From Anabaena azotica FACHB-119 (lineage in GTDB: Bacteria; Cyanobacteriota; Cyanobacteriia; Cyanobacteriales; Nostocaceae), in assembly GCF_014697625.1 (NCBI RefSeq), contig NZ_JACJSG010000020.1:62001-126000 (forward strand): 64,000 bases of DNA, read 5' to 3'. Under the pieces are notes generated by a model. The model was not told the origin of the DNA, made no database searches, and was given only the letters and a program-made list of their open reading frames with translations. Shown here piece after piece: positions 43,264 to 53,453 of this stretch. Positions within the stretch are counted from its first letter, which is position 1. Every line of letters starts with the position of its first letter. Made by a program: the position numbers and the translations under genes.

Positions 43264-46200
43264 ATGACTATTGCGTACCATAATAGTAATGAAAATGAAT
43301 GGGTCGGTACTGGTGTTGTTTCTGGGGAAAATCAAAATTTAGTTAATAATTACCCAAAACTAGGTACAGAAAATAGTGCGATCGCACAAGAGGTAAAACT
43401 TTGGCGACAACAACTGCAAGACATCATCACCCAGATGCGTCAAGTTTCAGATTGGGATGCACTGGTAAAAGTGACGGCGGCTAAAGTTAGGGAGAAAATA
43501 TCTAGCGATCGCGTGTTAATTTATCAGTTCAATTCCTCAGAATCTGGACTTGTTGTCGCTGAATCTAGAAGCTTTGGTTGGACACCAACATTAGGGGAAA
43601 TCATCCCAGGAATTACCTTTGGCTTACAAAGTAATAAGGATTATGTAGAGCCGATAGTAATAGATGATGTTACGCAAATTCAATTAACTCCTTATCAAAA
43701 ACAACTCTTAGAAAAGTTTCAAATCAAAGCTAGTTTGGCTTTACCAATAGTTGTAGAAGGTAAAGTTTGGGGTTTACTAGTAGTGAATAGCTGTGTCAGT
43801 CCCAGACAATGGCAAGAAACAGAAATTACTCTCCTGACGCAAATCAGTACAGAATTAACCTACAGATTGCAGAGTTTTGAATTTCAACATCAAATACGCC
43901 TGCAAACTCTCGCTAAACAATCTGTTTCTAAAGTTATTGATAAAATATTACGTATCACCAACATCGAGAAAGTTTTTCAAACTACTACTCAAGAAATCCG
44001 CCAATTATTAAAGTGCGATCGCGTAGCTGTTTATCGCTTTCATCCCGACTGGAGTGGTCAATTTATCGCAGAATCGGTTGGTAATGGTTGGGTAAAACTA
44101 GTCACTCCCGATCACAAAACCGTTTGGGAAGATACCCACTTACAAGAAACCAAAGGAGGACGTTACGCCCAAGGGGAAAGTTTTGCTGTCAACGATATCT
44201 ACAAAGCAGGACATTTGCCCTGTCATGTGGAAATTTTAGAACAGTTTGAAGTCAAAGCTTTCATGATAGCTCCCGTATGTGCTGGCGAACAATTATGGGG
44301 TTTATTAGCAGCTTATCAAAACTCTAGTTCTCGTGATTGGCAAGAGTGGGAAATTAGCTTTTTGACTCAAGTAGCTTTGCAATTTGGTGTCGCAATTTCC
44401 CATGCAGAATATTTGGAACAATTACGCCTGCAATCAGAACAACTAGTCCAAATTGCTGAACAAGAAAAAATCTTCACCAGGATAGTTAACCGTATTCGCC
44501 AAGCCACAGATGTAGACAGTATTTTTAGAACTACAACTCAAGAAGTCCGCCAAGCATTAAGATGCGATCGCGTTGCAGTTTATCGCTTTAAACCAGATTG
44601 GGGTGGCGAATTTGTGGCTGAGTCAGTCGCGCAGGGTTGGACAAAATTAGTAGGGCCAGATATTAAAACAGTTCTGGATGACACCTACCTGCAAGAAACC
44701 AAAGGTGGTCGTTATGTCAGAGGTGAAAACTTTGTTGTCAATGATATCTATAAAATAGGTTTAGCATCCTGCCACATTGAGATATTAGAGCAGTTTGAAG
44801 CCAAAGCTTATATCATTGTGCCTATCTTTTTTGGAGAACAATTATGGGGCTTATTGGCAGCATATCAAAACTCCGGTTCCCGTGAATGGCAACCTTGGGA
44901 AGTCAACTTTTTAAATCAAATTGCTTCACAATTTAGCCTAGCTAAAGCACAGTTAGATTATATAGAACAGGTGCGAGTCAAATCTGAGAAAATTGCTCAG
45001 ATTGCCGAACAGGAAAAAGCCTTCACTAAACTAGTCAACCGCATCCGCCAAGCTGTGGATTTGGATGAGATTTTCAAAATCACCACCCTAGAAGTACGGC
45101 AATTATTAAGGAGCGATCGCGTAGCTGTTTATCGGTTTAATCCTGATTGGACGGGTCAATTCATCGCTGAATCTGCGGGTGGAAATTGGGTCAAACTTGT
45201 AGGACCAGATATCAAAACTGTGTGGGAAGATACCCACCTGCAAGAAACTCAAGGCGGTAGATATGCTAAAGGAGAAAACTTTGTTGTTAACGATATCTAC
45301 AAAGCAGGTCATGCTCCCTGCCATATAGAAATTTTGGAACAGTTTGAAGTCAAAGCTTATATAATTGTGCCTATTTTCTTTGGCGACCAATTGTGGGGAT
45401 TACTCGCAGCTTATCAAAATTCTCGCCCGCGTGAATGGGAAGAATCGCAAGTCACCCTCTTAGCAAGAATTGGCGACCAATTGGGATTAGCATTACAACA
45501 AACTGAATATCTCCAGAAACTACAAGCACAGTCAGCACAACTAGCCGAAGCCGCAGAACGGGAAAAAGCAGCCAAGGAGTTACTGCAACAGCGTTCCATT
45601 CAACTGTTATTAGCTGTGCGCCCAGCCCTAAATGGTGATTTGACAGTCCGCGCCCCCGTCACCGAAGACGAACTAGGCACAATTGCTGACGCTTACAATA
45701 ACACCCTGCAAGCCCTGCGGCAACTTGTCGTACAAATGCAAGCCGCCTCCCAACAAGTGGTGCAAACCTCGATGGAGAGTAACAATTCTCTGGCTGGGTT
45801 GAATAACTTAGCCAAACAACAATCAGACGAAATCAATGTAGCTTTGGGTGAAATTCAACGGATGCTAGACTCTACCCAAGCCGTAGTATCTAGCGCCGAA
45901 TTGGTACAGGTAGCAGTGCAACAAGCCAACCAAACCGTTGAATCTGGGGATGCGGCGATGAACTTAACAGTGCAAGCCATCCAAGCAATTCGGGAAACCG
46001 TGGCGCAAACCAGCAAAAAGATTAAGCGCCTGAGTGAATCTTCCCAAAAAATCTCCAAAGTGGTGAACTTGATTAGTAGCTTCGCCACCCAAACCAACGT
46101 CCTAGCTTTGAACGCAGCCATTGAAGCAACTCGTGCTGGTGAATACGGTAAAGGCTTCGCAGTTGTCGCCGATGAAGTCCGTTCTTTGTCTCGCCAGTCA

Positions 46201-46569
46201 GCCGCAGCTACTATCGAAATCGAGAAATTAGTCCAAGAGATTCAGGAGGAAACTGGAGAAGTTGCAGTAGCTATGGAAACCGGGATTCAGCAGGTAGTCG
46301 AAGGAACGAATTTTGTCAGCGAAACCAGACAAAACTTAAATGCGATCGTTTCTGCAACTGCGGAAATTAGTCAACTAATTCAAAAGATTACTGATGCTAC
46401 GCAAAAACAAATGGGGCAATCTGTATTAGTGACTAATTCAATGAAAGATGTGGCAGAAATTGCCAATAAAACTTTTGCTGAATCACAAGATATTGCTACT
46501 GTCTTCCAAGATTTATCGGGAATGGCGCAAGATTTGTTAACAGCTGCTAGTAAGTTCAAGGTGAATTAA
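43264..46569 (+). CDS. pixJ: PixJ-type phototaxis receptor with three cyanobacteriochrome-type GAF domains
   Basis: The product is 1101 residues and soluble, with no membrane segment. There are four GAF domains (about 60-205, 230-385, 412-565, 595-750), a HAMP-like linker (about 778-830) and a methyl-accepting signalling domain to the C-terminus with the hairpin tip FATQTNVLALNAAIEATRAGEYGKGFAVVADEVRSL. GAF2, GAF3 and GAF4 each contain the bilin-attachment Cys-His: C320/H321, C503/H504 and C686/H687, each followed by xEILEQFExKA. GAF1 has none. None has the DXCF second cysteine (the positions read DTHL or DTYL). The GAF2 position is within one residue of AnPixJ's Cys321/His322, a red/green sensor. 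Confidence 0.92.
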   Translation: MTIAYHNSNENEWVGTGVVSGENQNLVNNYPKLGTENSAIAQEVKLWRQQLQDIITQMRQVSDWDALVKVTAAKVREKISSDRVLIYQFNSSESGLVVAESRSFGWTPTLGEIIPGITFGLQSNKDYVEPIVIDDVTQIQLTPYQKQLLEKFQIKASLALPIVVEGKVWGLLVVNSCVSPRQWQETEITLLTQISTELTYRLQSFEFQHQIRLQTLAKQSVSKVIDKILRITNIEKVFQTTTQEIRQLLKCDRVAVYRFHPDWSGQFIAESVGNGWVKLVTPDHKTVWEDTHLQETKGGRYAQGESFAVNDIYKAGHLPCHVEILEQFEVKAFMIAPVCAGEQLWGLLAAYQNSSSRDWQEWEISFLTQVALQFGVAISHAEYLEQLRLQSEQLVQIAEQEKIFTRIVNRIRQATDVDSIFRTTTQEVRQALRCDRVAVYRFKPDWGGEFVAESVAQGWTKLVGPDIKTVLDDTYLQETKGGRYVRGENFVVNDIYKIGLASCHIEILEQFEAKAYIIVPIFFGEQLWGLLAAYQNSGSREWQPWEVNFLNQIASQFSLAKAQLDYIEQVRVKSEKIAQIAEQEKAFTKLVNRIRQAVDLDEIFKITTLEVRQLLRSDRVAVYRFNPDWTGQFIAESAGGNWVKLVGPDIKTVWEDTHLQETQGGRYAKGENFVVNDIYKAGHAPCHIEILEQFEVKAYIIVPIFFGDQLWGLLAAYQNSRPREWEESQVTLLARIGDQLGLALQQTEYLQKLQAQSAQLAEAAEREKAAKELLQQRSIQLLLAVRPALNGDLTVRAPVTEDELGTIADAYNNTLQALRQLVVQMQAASQQVVQTSMESNNSLAGLNNLAKQQSDEINVALGEIQRMLDSTQAVVSSAELVQVAVQQANQTVESGDAAMNLTVQAIQAIRETVAQTSKKIKRLSESSQKISKVVNLISSFATQTNVLALNAAIEATRAGEYGKGFAVVADEVRSLSRQSAAATIEIEKLVQEIQEETGEVAVAMETGIQQVVEGTNFVSETRQNLNAIVSATAEISQLIQKITDATQKQMGQSVLVTNSMKDVAEIANKTFAESQDIATVFQDLSGMAQDLLTAASKFKVN

Positions 46570-46651
46570 TTATCAGGGGCTGGGGCGTGTTTTCGCGCGT
46601 CTTATGATCCCTCTTTGTTTAAGGCAGATTGAGAGGGAAATTAAAATTAAA

Positions 46652-46712
46652 AGTAGGGTGGGCATTGCCCACCAAAGCTATGATAATGTGGGCAGTGCAT
46701 CGGCCTACAAAT
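46652..46712. repeat. GTAGGGTGGGCATTGCCCACC palindrome upstream of pixL
   Basis: This is a decayed copy of the palindrome inside element D, in the 185-bp pixJ-pixL spacer. It lies within the upstream extension of the pixL frame and is the reason for rejecting the longer start at 46629. Confidence 0.65.
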
Positions 46713-46754
46713 AGCTTTCCCAGTCCCCATTACCCAGTAACCAACCCCAAAATT

Positions 46755-49700
46755 ATGATTACCGACCCAGAAATTCGTGAACAAGGCTATGCTTATTTTT
46801 TAGCAGAAGCCCCAGAGTTAATTCAAACTATTGAGCAAGAATTATTTAGTCTCGTAGAAGGTCACAGCACGGCTAAAGTGCATAACTTAATGCGGGCAAC
46901 TCATACAATTAAAGGTGGCGCTGCTACTGTTGGGCTAACAACAATTCAGACGATCGCCCATTCTCTGGAAGATGTCTTTAAGGCTTTGTATAACCCCAAT
47001 ATAGTTATTGATGATGAGTTACAAACACTTTTGTTTGCAGTTTATGAGTGTTTGCATCTGGCATTAACGGCGGAGTTGAATGGCAATATTATTAATGAAG
47101 ATGAAATATTACAAAGGGCTTCTGATATTTTTGCTAAATTGCAAACGAAATTAGGCGATGATTTTGGTAATGATGCTCATATACCTACCTCGGAGGAGTT
47201 AGGTTTTGATATTGTTAAATCTATTTTTGAGGTAGGTGTTAAAGAACGCTTAGAAAGTATTCAAACTGCTATTAGTAATCTAGAAGATGATACAGAATTA
47301 ATAACTTTTTTAAGTTCGGAAATTGAAGTATTTATTGGCTTGGCAGAGTCTTTAAATTTACCTGGTTTTGGAGAAATTGCCCAAACAACTTTAGCGGCGT
47401 TGCAAGCTAATCCTAGTCAAGCAAAGCAAATTGCTGAGATTGCCTATGCTGATTTTATGCAGGCACATCAAGATGTGTTAGCAGGCGATCGCACTCAAGG
47501 CGGTAAGCCTTCTACTGCTTTAAAGCAACTAGTAGCCACTACAAAGCCATCTGCAGCTGCTAACTCACAATTTTTAGCTAATCTAGCAGAATTTTACCAA
47601 TTTTTAACTACATCTAGCAATAATAAAGACGATTGTATTCAACCAACAACTGCCAAATTGTATTTAAAGGTCATTCATTATATTTTCGGCTGGTTTAACC
47701 ACGAAGTAGCAGTACCAGAATCAGCATTAAATTGGGATTTACTGATTACCAATTATGAGTTTACCAGTTCATCCGAATATATTGAAACTTGGGTACATAA
47801 CTTTTTAGAATTTGTGCGTGATGAAGGAGATAGCCAAAGTATTCGCCTTTATCGTCAAGGGATTGTTTTAATTATTCTCCTAGCAGTTGTAAAATTTCAA
47901 TATTCAATCACTAAAGCAAATAATTATGTCTTAATTATCCGGTATCTACATACTAAAATTAGTTTAGTAGCTAAACAATATAAGCAACATCCGCCCGTTA
48001 CTGCTCAAGAAAAAAATTGGACTGACAACCCTAAATTACAAAAACTGCTGGTGTTTCAAGCGGTTAAAACTTCCACATCTCATCCAAATGATAGTTTGTT
48101 AGAGGCAATCTGGGGCGGAGAAGTGCAAGCGGTTGAAACTCAAACTGCACAACAAATAGAATTTAATGAAGTTGTCGAACCTACAACAGCTTTAGCCGTA
48201 AGTCAGCCATCAACTACAGATATTACCGAAACTTCTATTGATGCAGTGAATGAACAAATAGTTAAAAATTCGCAAATCAAGAAAAATCAGAAAGTTTCAT
48301 CTGTACGTGTAGATGTTGAAGGATTAGAACGGATTAATTATTTAGCAAGTGAACTACTAATCCATCAGAACCGACACAGTCTCAATAATGAACAAATTCA
48401 AGATATTACCCTACAGTTATTACAGCGACTCAACAAACACCAAGAAACATTAAATCAACTCCGTGATTTACCAATACATAGGCAAGTAACAACGCAACAG
48501 AAACAAAGTTTTGCTTCCGTGGATTTTGATCCATTAGAAATGGATGCTTATACAGAATTTCATGTGACATTACACGAAGCAATAGAAGAGGTATCACAAT
48601 TACAAGAAGCAACAGAATCTATTGATTTACTTCTCAAACAAGCTACTCAAATTAGTAATCGAAAACAAACTTTAGCTTTCAACCTCATAGATAACCTAGT
48701 GGAAGCGAGGATGTTACCTTTAGCTAGCATTCTCAGCCGCTTCCCGCAGATGGTGAAAAATCTCAATGGCGTTTACCACAAACAGGTAGAGTTGAAATTT
48801 AGCGGTACTGATGTACTAATAGATAAGGCGATCGCAGAAAAGCTTTATGACCCCCTATTACACTTAGTACGTAATGCTTTTGATCACGGTATTGAAACCC
48901 CGCAAGTTCGCCGACAACTAGGTAAACCAGAACAAGGTGTCATTGAAATCTGTGCATATCATCAAAGTAGTCAAACAATTATCGAAGTTCGAGATGATGG
49001 ACAAGGCTTAAAGTTAGATCGCATACGTCAAAAAGCGATGGAACTGAATTTAATTACAGCCAGCAATGAATCTCAAGGCTATTTATCACCAAAGAGTGAT
49101 TCTGAACTGTTAGAGTTCATGTTTGCACCCGGTTTTAGCACCGCCCAAAAAGTCAGTGAACTTTCTGGGCGGGGGATGGGATTAGATATTGTCCGTTCTC
49201 AACTGCAAGCACTTAATGGCTCAATTTCTGTACAAACATTGCCGAATCAAGGCACAAAATTTATTCTCAAAATACCCTTTTCTATGACTACAGATCAATT
49301 AATGTTAGTGCAAGCTGGAGGTGTGATTTATGCTCTACTATTGGATAGCATCGAAAAAATAGTCATTCCCTCAGCACAACAAATTAAAGAATTTGAAGGT
49401 AAACGAGTCCTACATTGGGATACTGGTAATGAAGATACTATGGTTAGTCTGCATCAACTTTCAGAGTTGATGTGTTATAATGGTAGTCTATTTAATAATT
49501 TAAATGTCAGTAATTTACTACCTGAGCATCATACAGAAACAATGAATCATCCTGTATTATTGCTGAGGCGTAATCAAGGTATTTTTGCATTACAAGTTGA
49601 CCAAATTATCGGTGAACAAGAATTAGTAATTAGACCTTTAGGAAATGCGATCGCTCCTCCCAAATACGTGTATGGTTGTAGTAGCCTAGCTAATGGCAAC

Positions 49701-50270
49701 CTCATGTTAGTTATTGATGGAGCTTTACTGTTAGAGTCGGTAGAGATGGAAGCAACACTTGATATTGCTACACTACCAAAACCTGATTCTGTCAATCAAC
49801 AAGCCTTAGTTGCATCAGAACCTACCAGCCCATCACTACCTTTATTATCTGCCGCCGCTCCTCAAAATAATCAAGTAGTTTTAGTTGTGGATGATGCCAT
49901 TAGTTTGCGGCAAACCCTATCCTTGACTTTGCAAAAAGCCGGTTATCAGGTAATTCAAGCACAAAATGGAGCCGAAGCTTTAGAACAGTTACAACGCCAC
50001 ACAGAAATTCAACTCGTTGTTTCTGATTTAGAAATGCCACGGATGAATGGGTTTGAGTTCCTCAGCCATATTCAACAAAACCCCAAATACATCAAAATTC
50101 CCGTAATCATTCTCACCTCTCGTAGTGCAGACAAGCATCGCCAACTCGCCCAAGAATTAGGTGCAAAAGCTTACCTATCTAAACCTTATTTAGAGCATGA
50201 GTTGATTGCTACTGTGGGAAATTTAATTAATTCAGCAAAAGAAGATTTAAATCGGTTACTGACAGTTTGA
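46755..50270 (+). CDS. pixL: CheA-type hybrid histidine kinase of the phototaxis operon
   Basis: The product is 1171 residues. The Hpt domain (about 1-115) has phospho-acceptor His50 in MRATHTIKGGAATVGL. A long linker, dimerisation region and ATPase follow, with DPLLHLVRNAFDHGIETP, EVRDDGQGL and LSGRGMGLDIVRSQL (roughly 690-855). Then come a CheW-like domain (about 860-1010) and a C-terminal receiver (about 1045-1165) with VVDDA, VVSDLEMPRMNG and AYLSKPY. The frame is open from 46629, but the first 42 codons read through a palindromic repeat; ATG 46755 (MITDPEIREQGY) starts the Hpt domain. It phosphorylates PixG/PixH in response to PixJ. Confidence 0.9.
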   Translation: MITDPEIREQGYAYFLAEAPELIQTIEQELFSLVEGHSTAKVHNLMRATHTIKGGAATVGLTTIQTIAHSLEDVFKALYNPNIVIDDELQTLLFAVYECLHLALTAELNGNIINEDEILQRASDIFAKLQTKLGDDFGNDAHIPTSEELGFDIVKSIFEVGVKERLESIQTAISNLEDDTELITFLSSEIEVFIGLAESLNLPGFGEIAQTTLAALQANPSQAKQIAEIAYADFMQAHQDVLAGDRTQGGKPSTALKQLVATTKPSAAANSQFLANLAEFYQFLTTSSNNKDDCIQPTTAKLYLKVIHYIFGWFNHEVAVPESALNWDLLITNYEFTSSSEYIETWVHNFLEFVRDEGDSQSIRLYRQGIVLIILLAVVKFQYSITKANNYVLIIRYLHTKISLVAKQYKQHPPVTAQEKNWTDNPKLQKLLVFQAVKTSTSHPNDSLLEAIWGGEVQAVETQTAQQIEFNEVVEPTTALAVSQPSTTDITETSIDAVNEQIVKNSQIKKNQKVSSVRVDVEGLERINYLASELLIHQNRHSLNNEQIQDITLQLLQRLNKHQETLNQLRDLPIHRQVTTQQKQSFASVDFDPLEMDAYTEFHVTLHEAIEEVSQLQEATESIDLLLKQATQISNRKQTLAFNLIDNLVEARMLPLASILSRFPQMVKNLNGVYHKQVELKFSGTDVLIDKAIAEKLYDPLLHLVRNAFDHGIETPQVRRQLGKPEQGVIEICAYHQSSQTIIEVRDDGQGLKLDRIRQKAMELNLITASNESQGYLSPKSDSELLEFMFAPGFSTAQKVSELSGRGMGLDIVRSQLQALNGSISVQTLPNQGTKFILKIPFSMTTDQLMLVQAGGVIYALLLDSIEKIVIPSAQQIKEFEGKRVLHWDTGNEDTMVSLHQLSELMCYNGSLFNNLNVSNLLPEHHTETMNHPVLLLRRNQGIFALQVDQIIGEQELVIRPLGNAIAPPKYVYGCSSLANGNLMLVIDGALLLESVEMEATLDIATLPKPDSVNQQALVASEPTSPSLPLLSAAAPQNNQVVLVVDDAISLRQTLSLTLQKAGYQVIQAQNGAEALEQLQRHTEIQLVVSDLEMPRMNGFEFLSHIQQNPKYIKIPVIILTSRSADKHRQLAQELGAKAYLSKPYLEHELIATVGNLINSAKEDLNRLLTV

Positions 50271-50870
50271 GGAACTGGGGAAAGTTCTCTACCTTTCCTA
50301 CGGGGCGTTGCTGAATCAGAGTATGAAATATTAAATTAACTCTTATTTTTCTTTGTAACCTTGCGCCTTTGCGCCTTTGCGTGAGGTAAATTCATACTTT
50401 CAATCAGCAACGCCCCCTACGGGACGCTACGCGAACGCGATAGACGCTGCGCGTAGCTTGCTTCCCCGGAGTGGTACATGAGCTTCAGCTGTAGGGTGCG
50501 TCAGACCCAATAATTTCGTACAGATTTAAGGATTTTCCACATCTGACGCACCCTACCCCATGTGCCAGTTGCGTAAGTCCTGTTGAAGAACACAATTTGC
50601 CGTAATCCTTTTAGAGTCTGCTTTTCAAGGAACGGGCGTTGTTGGTAGGTTAAGAGTGCAGTACAAGCGATCGCGATCATCAAACCAAAAGCTTCGGCTC
50701 AAACCCTGATTCTCTGGTCAACTTACAAAAGTTTTCGGTATACTGACTTTCAGAACTTTTCCCAAGATGTTGGTAAAAAATGTGCGATCGTCACCAGGCT
50801 TTGCATAGGTATCGTATATTGGCACGTATTATTTATATGATTACATCACATTGATCATGCCCAAATAAAA
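50271..50870. other. Repeat-rich spacer after pixL
   Basis: There is no gene. In order it holds: the 111-bp element A (50304-50414), a GGGACGCTACGCGAACGCG..GACGCTGCGCGTAG repeat (50420-50460), a partial TTACGCAA-ended element (50491-50581), and about 280 bp of unremarkable sequence ahead of the next gene. The next start (GTG 50871) has no strong ribosome-binding site. Confidence 0.6.
50304..50414. mobile_element. 111-bp miniature element A, second copy
   Basis: The ends are GGCGTTGCTGAATCA and its complement TGATTGCTGAA-type ATCAGCAACGCC. It is flanked by TCCTACGG (50296-50303) and CCCTACGG (50415-50422), an 8-bp duplication with one mismatch. It has the same length as the nested copy at 13226-13336 but the opposite orientation (the inside reads CTTTGCGCCTTTGCGTGAG). 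Confidence 0.85.
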
Positions 50871-53249
50871 GTGATATCACTTAAGAAAGCTAACATCTAC
50901 AGCCGTCAATTCCGTCTCCGTACTACTCTTTTGACGACTTTTGTCCTCCAAATTATTGTCGCAGTTGGACTAGTTGGCTATCTTTCCTTTAGAAATGGGC
51001 AAAAAGCTGTCAATGAGCTTGCCAATCAGTTGATTCAAGAAGTTGCTAATCGTACTACTGGACACCTGAATACTTATTTGCAAACTCCTCAACTGGTGAA
51101 CAGTCTCAATGTGGATGCGGTACGGCTGGGTGAAGTAGATTTGCAAAATTTATCTGCTGTAGAAAAACACTTATTTGTTCAACTCCAACGATTTAACTCA
51201 ATTAGCAGTATCCAAGTTGGCAGTGTTGGTAATGATTTTCGCCAAGTAATTCGCCAGCGCCAATATTCGTTATTCAAGTCAGTCTCAGGTCAGCCACAAA
51301 CCATTGAAGAATACCAGTTAAATTCCCAAGGCCAACCAATGCGATTGTTACGTACTTATTCTCAGCAAACTCCTGTTCGGAATCGGCTTTGGTATCAGTC
51401 GGCTGTCTTTGCAGGGAAATCTGTTTGGAGTCCAATTTCCCCACTCAACAAAAATAGTGATTTATCGCTGACACTTAGCACCCCAGTTTACGATCGCCAG
51501 GGTGAGAAACTCGCAGTTTTTTCTTCATCGGTCTTTCTTTCATCCATCAATGACTTCCTGAGTGGACTGGATCTCAAAAAGTCGGGCAAGATTTTGATCA
51601 TCGAACGGAATGGTTGGATTGTAGCAGCCTCTCATCAAACCTTAACAGGTGAGCTGAGACCATTTCAACCATTTAATATAGTCAGCAGTTCTGACCCAGA
51701 AATTCGCGCAGCAGCTAGGTTTTTACTGGATAGCTTTGGTGATTTCAGCCGGATATCTCAAACACACCAATTGTCTTTTGTTGACAATGGTGGTGAACGG
51801 CAATTTATCCATGTTATGCCATTAAAAGACGAAAATGGTTTGGACTGGCTAATAGTTGTGATGGTTGCTGAATCTGACTTTATGGCAGAGATTCATGCCA
51901 ATACTCAGATGACACTTATATTGTGTTTTGCTGCCTTAATTGCCGCCCTCTGTGTTAGTGTATTCATCACCCACTGGATTCTTCAACCGGTTCAGCGAGT
52001 TTCTCTGGCTTCCGAACAGATTGCTAAAGGTGACTTAGACCAGCAGGTTCCCCCCAGTATCATTGCTGAGATTGACCAGTTAGCCACTTCTTTTAATAGT
52101 ATGGCGAAACAACTCAAACAGTTCATTGCAGCCCTAAAACAGAGTGAAACCCGCAACCGTGCTTTTGTGGATGCAATTCCTGATTTAATTTTGCGAATCA
52201 GCCAAGATGGAACTTACTTAGATATTGTGGAAGCTAAAGGTGTTAATTTAGTAACGACCAGTGAAAACTATATCAGTAGGAATATTGAAGAAATTCTGCC
52301 TAATGAACTGGCAAAAAAATACATTTATTATATTCATCAAGCAATTCAAACAGGTGAAACTCAGGAATTTGAATATCAACTGACAATAGAAGACCGTACT
52401 GGTGAATATGAGGCACGAGTAGTCAAAAGTGCGGAGCAAGAAGCAATTTTAATTGTCCGGGATATTACGGAGCGCAAACATACGGAGAAACTCAAGCAAG
52501 ACAATCTCCGTATGAGCGCTGAACTAGATGTTGCTCGCCAGATCCAACGAATGATTCTCCCCAAATTAGCAGAACTGCAAATTGCGGGTTTGGAGATTGA
52601 TGCTTTTATGGAACCTGCTCATGAAGTGGGGGGTGACTATTATGATGTACTTAATCACAATGGGAAGGTGAAAATTGGTATTGGTGATGTAGCTGGACAC
52701 GGATTAGAAAGCGGTGTGTTGATGATTATGTTACAAACTGCTATTCGCACTTTAGTTGTAAATAATGAGACAAATTATCGTCGCTTCTTGAGTACCATCA
52801 ATCAAGTAATTTACCAAAATATCCAGCGCATGAACTCGAACAAAAGTATATCTCTAGCATTGCTGGAATACCAAGGCGGCTGCATTAAGTTAAGCGGACA
52901 ACATGAGGAAATGCTGGTGGTACGTGCTAATGGAGAAGTTGAGCGACTGGATACAATTGATTTAGGTTTCTTGTTAGGAATGATATCAGATATTTCTGAT
53001 TTGATTGGTCATAGGGAAGTGCAGTTGCAACCAGGGGATGGAGTGGTACTTTACACCGATGGCATTACGGAAGCAGAAAACCAGGCTCAGGAATATTATG
53101 GTTTGGAGCGGTTGTGTGAGGTAGTCAGCCAAAACTGGCAATATTCAGCGAATGAAATTAGACAAGCGATTATTGAAGATGTGCGATCGCATATCGGCGA
53201 ACACATTGTTTATGATGATATCACCTTGCTGGTGTTGAAGCAGAAATAA
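50871..53249 (+). CDS. Membrane-bound SpoIIE-type serine phosphatase with dCache, HAMP and PAS domains
   Basis: The product is 792 residues: TM1 (about 18-38), extracytoplasmic sensor of the dCache type (about 40-340), TM2 (about 345-367), HAMP (about 368-420; ILQPVQRVSLASEQIAKGDLDQQV), PAS (about 428-545) and a C-terminal PP2C-like SpoIIE domain with EVGGDYYDVL, GDVAGHGLESGVLM and LYTDGITEAEN carrying the metal aspartates. Such proteins dephosphorylate anti-anti-sigma partners in response to external signals. The start is GTG at 50871 with a weak upstream site. The ligand is unknown. No partner-switch gene is adjacent, though a GHKL-type gene starts at 63606. Confidence 0.88.
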   Translation: MISLKKANIYSRQFRLRTTLLTTFVLQIIVAVGLVGYLSFRNGQKAVNELANQLIQEVANRTTGHLNTYLQTPQLVNSLNVDAVRLGEVDLQNLSAVEKHLFVQLQRFNSISSIQVGSVGNDFRQVIRQRQYSLFKSVSGQPQTIEEYQLNSQGQPMRLLRTYSQQTPVRNRLWYQSAVFAGKSVWSPISPLNKNSDLSLTLSTPVYDRQGEKLAVFSSSVFLSSINDFLSGLDLKKSGKILIIERNGWIVAASHQTLTGELRPFQPFNIVSSSDPEIRAAARFLLDSFGDFSRISQTHQLSFVDNGGERQFIHVMPLKDENGLDWLIVVMVAESDFMAEIHANTQMTLILCFAALIAALCVSVFITHWILQPVQRVSLASEQIAKGDLDQQVPPSIIAEIDQLATSFNSMAKQLKQFIAALKQSETRNRAFVDAIPDLILRISQDGTYLDIVEAKGVNLVTTSENYISRNIEEILPNELAKKYIYYIHQAIQTGETQEFEYQLTIEDRTGEYEARVVKSAEQEAILIVRDITERKHTEKLKQDNLRMSAELDVARQIQRMILPKLAELQIAGLEIDAFMEPAHEVGGDYYDVLNHNGKVKIGIGDVAGHGLESGVLMIMLQTAIRTLVVNNETNYRRFLSTINQVIYQNIQRMNSNKSISLALLEYQGGCIKLSGQHEEMLVVRANGEVERLDTIDLGFLLGMISDISDLIGHREVQLQPGDGVVLYTDGITEAENQAQEYYGLERLCEVVSQNWQYSANEIRQAIIEDVRSHIGEHIVYDDITLLVLKQK

Positions 53250-53453
53250 TCAATATAATCATCCAGAGCCGGATACAACAAGCGATCGCCCCTGACCCCA
53301 CAAACAGGCGATGTCTACGACGGGTTACGCCTACGCCCTTTCAAATTCCCTCAAGCGATCGCTCATATACGGTGGGCGGAAGGCCAGCGCACAATAGACA
53401 AAACAATTGCCAAGTGTTAACATGAAATTATTTAATAATTTAATGAAAATATT

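Noticed and set aside
46629..46754. Longer N-terminus for the CheA-type kinase
   Set aside because: The extra 42 codons translate a palindromic repeat; the Hpt domain begins with the ATG at 46755.
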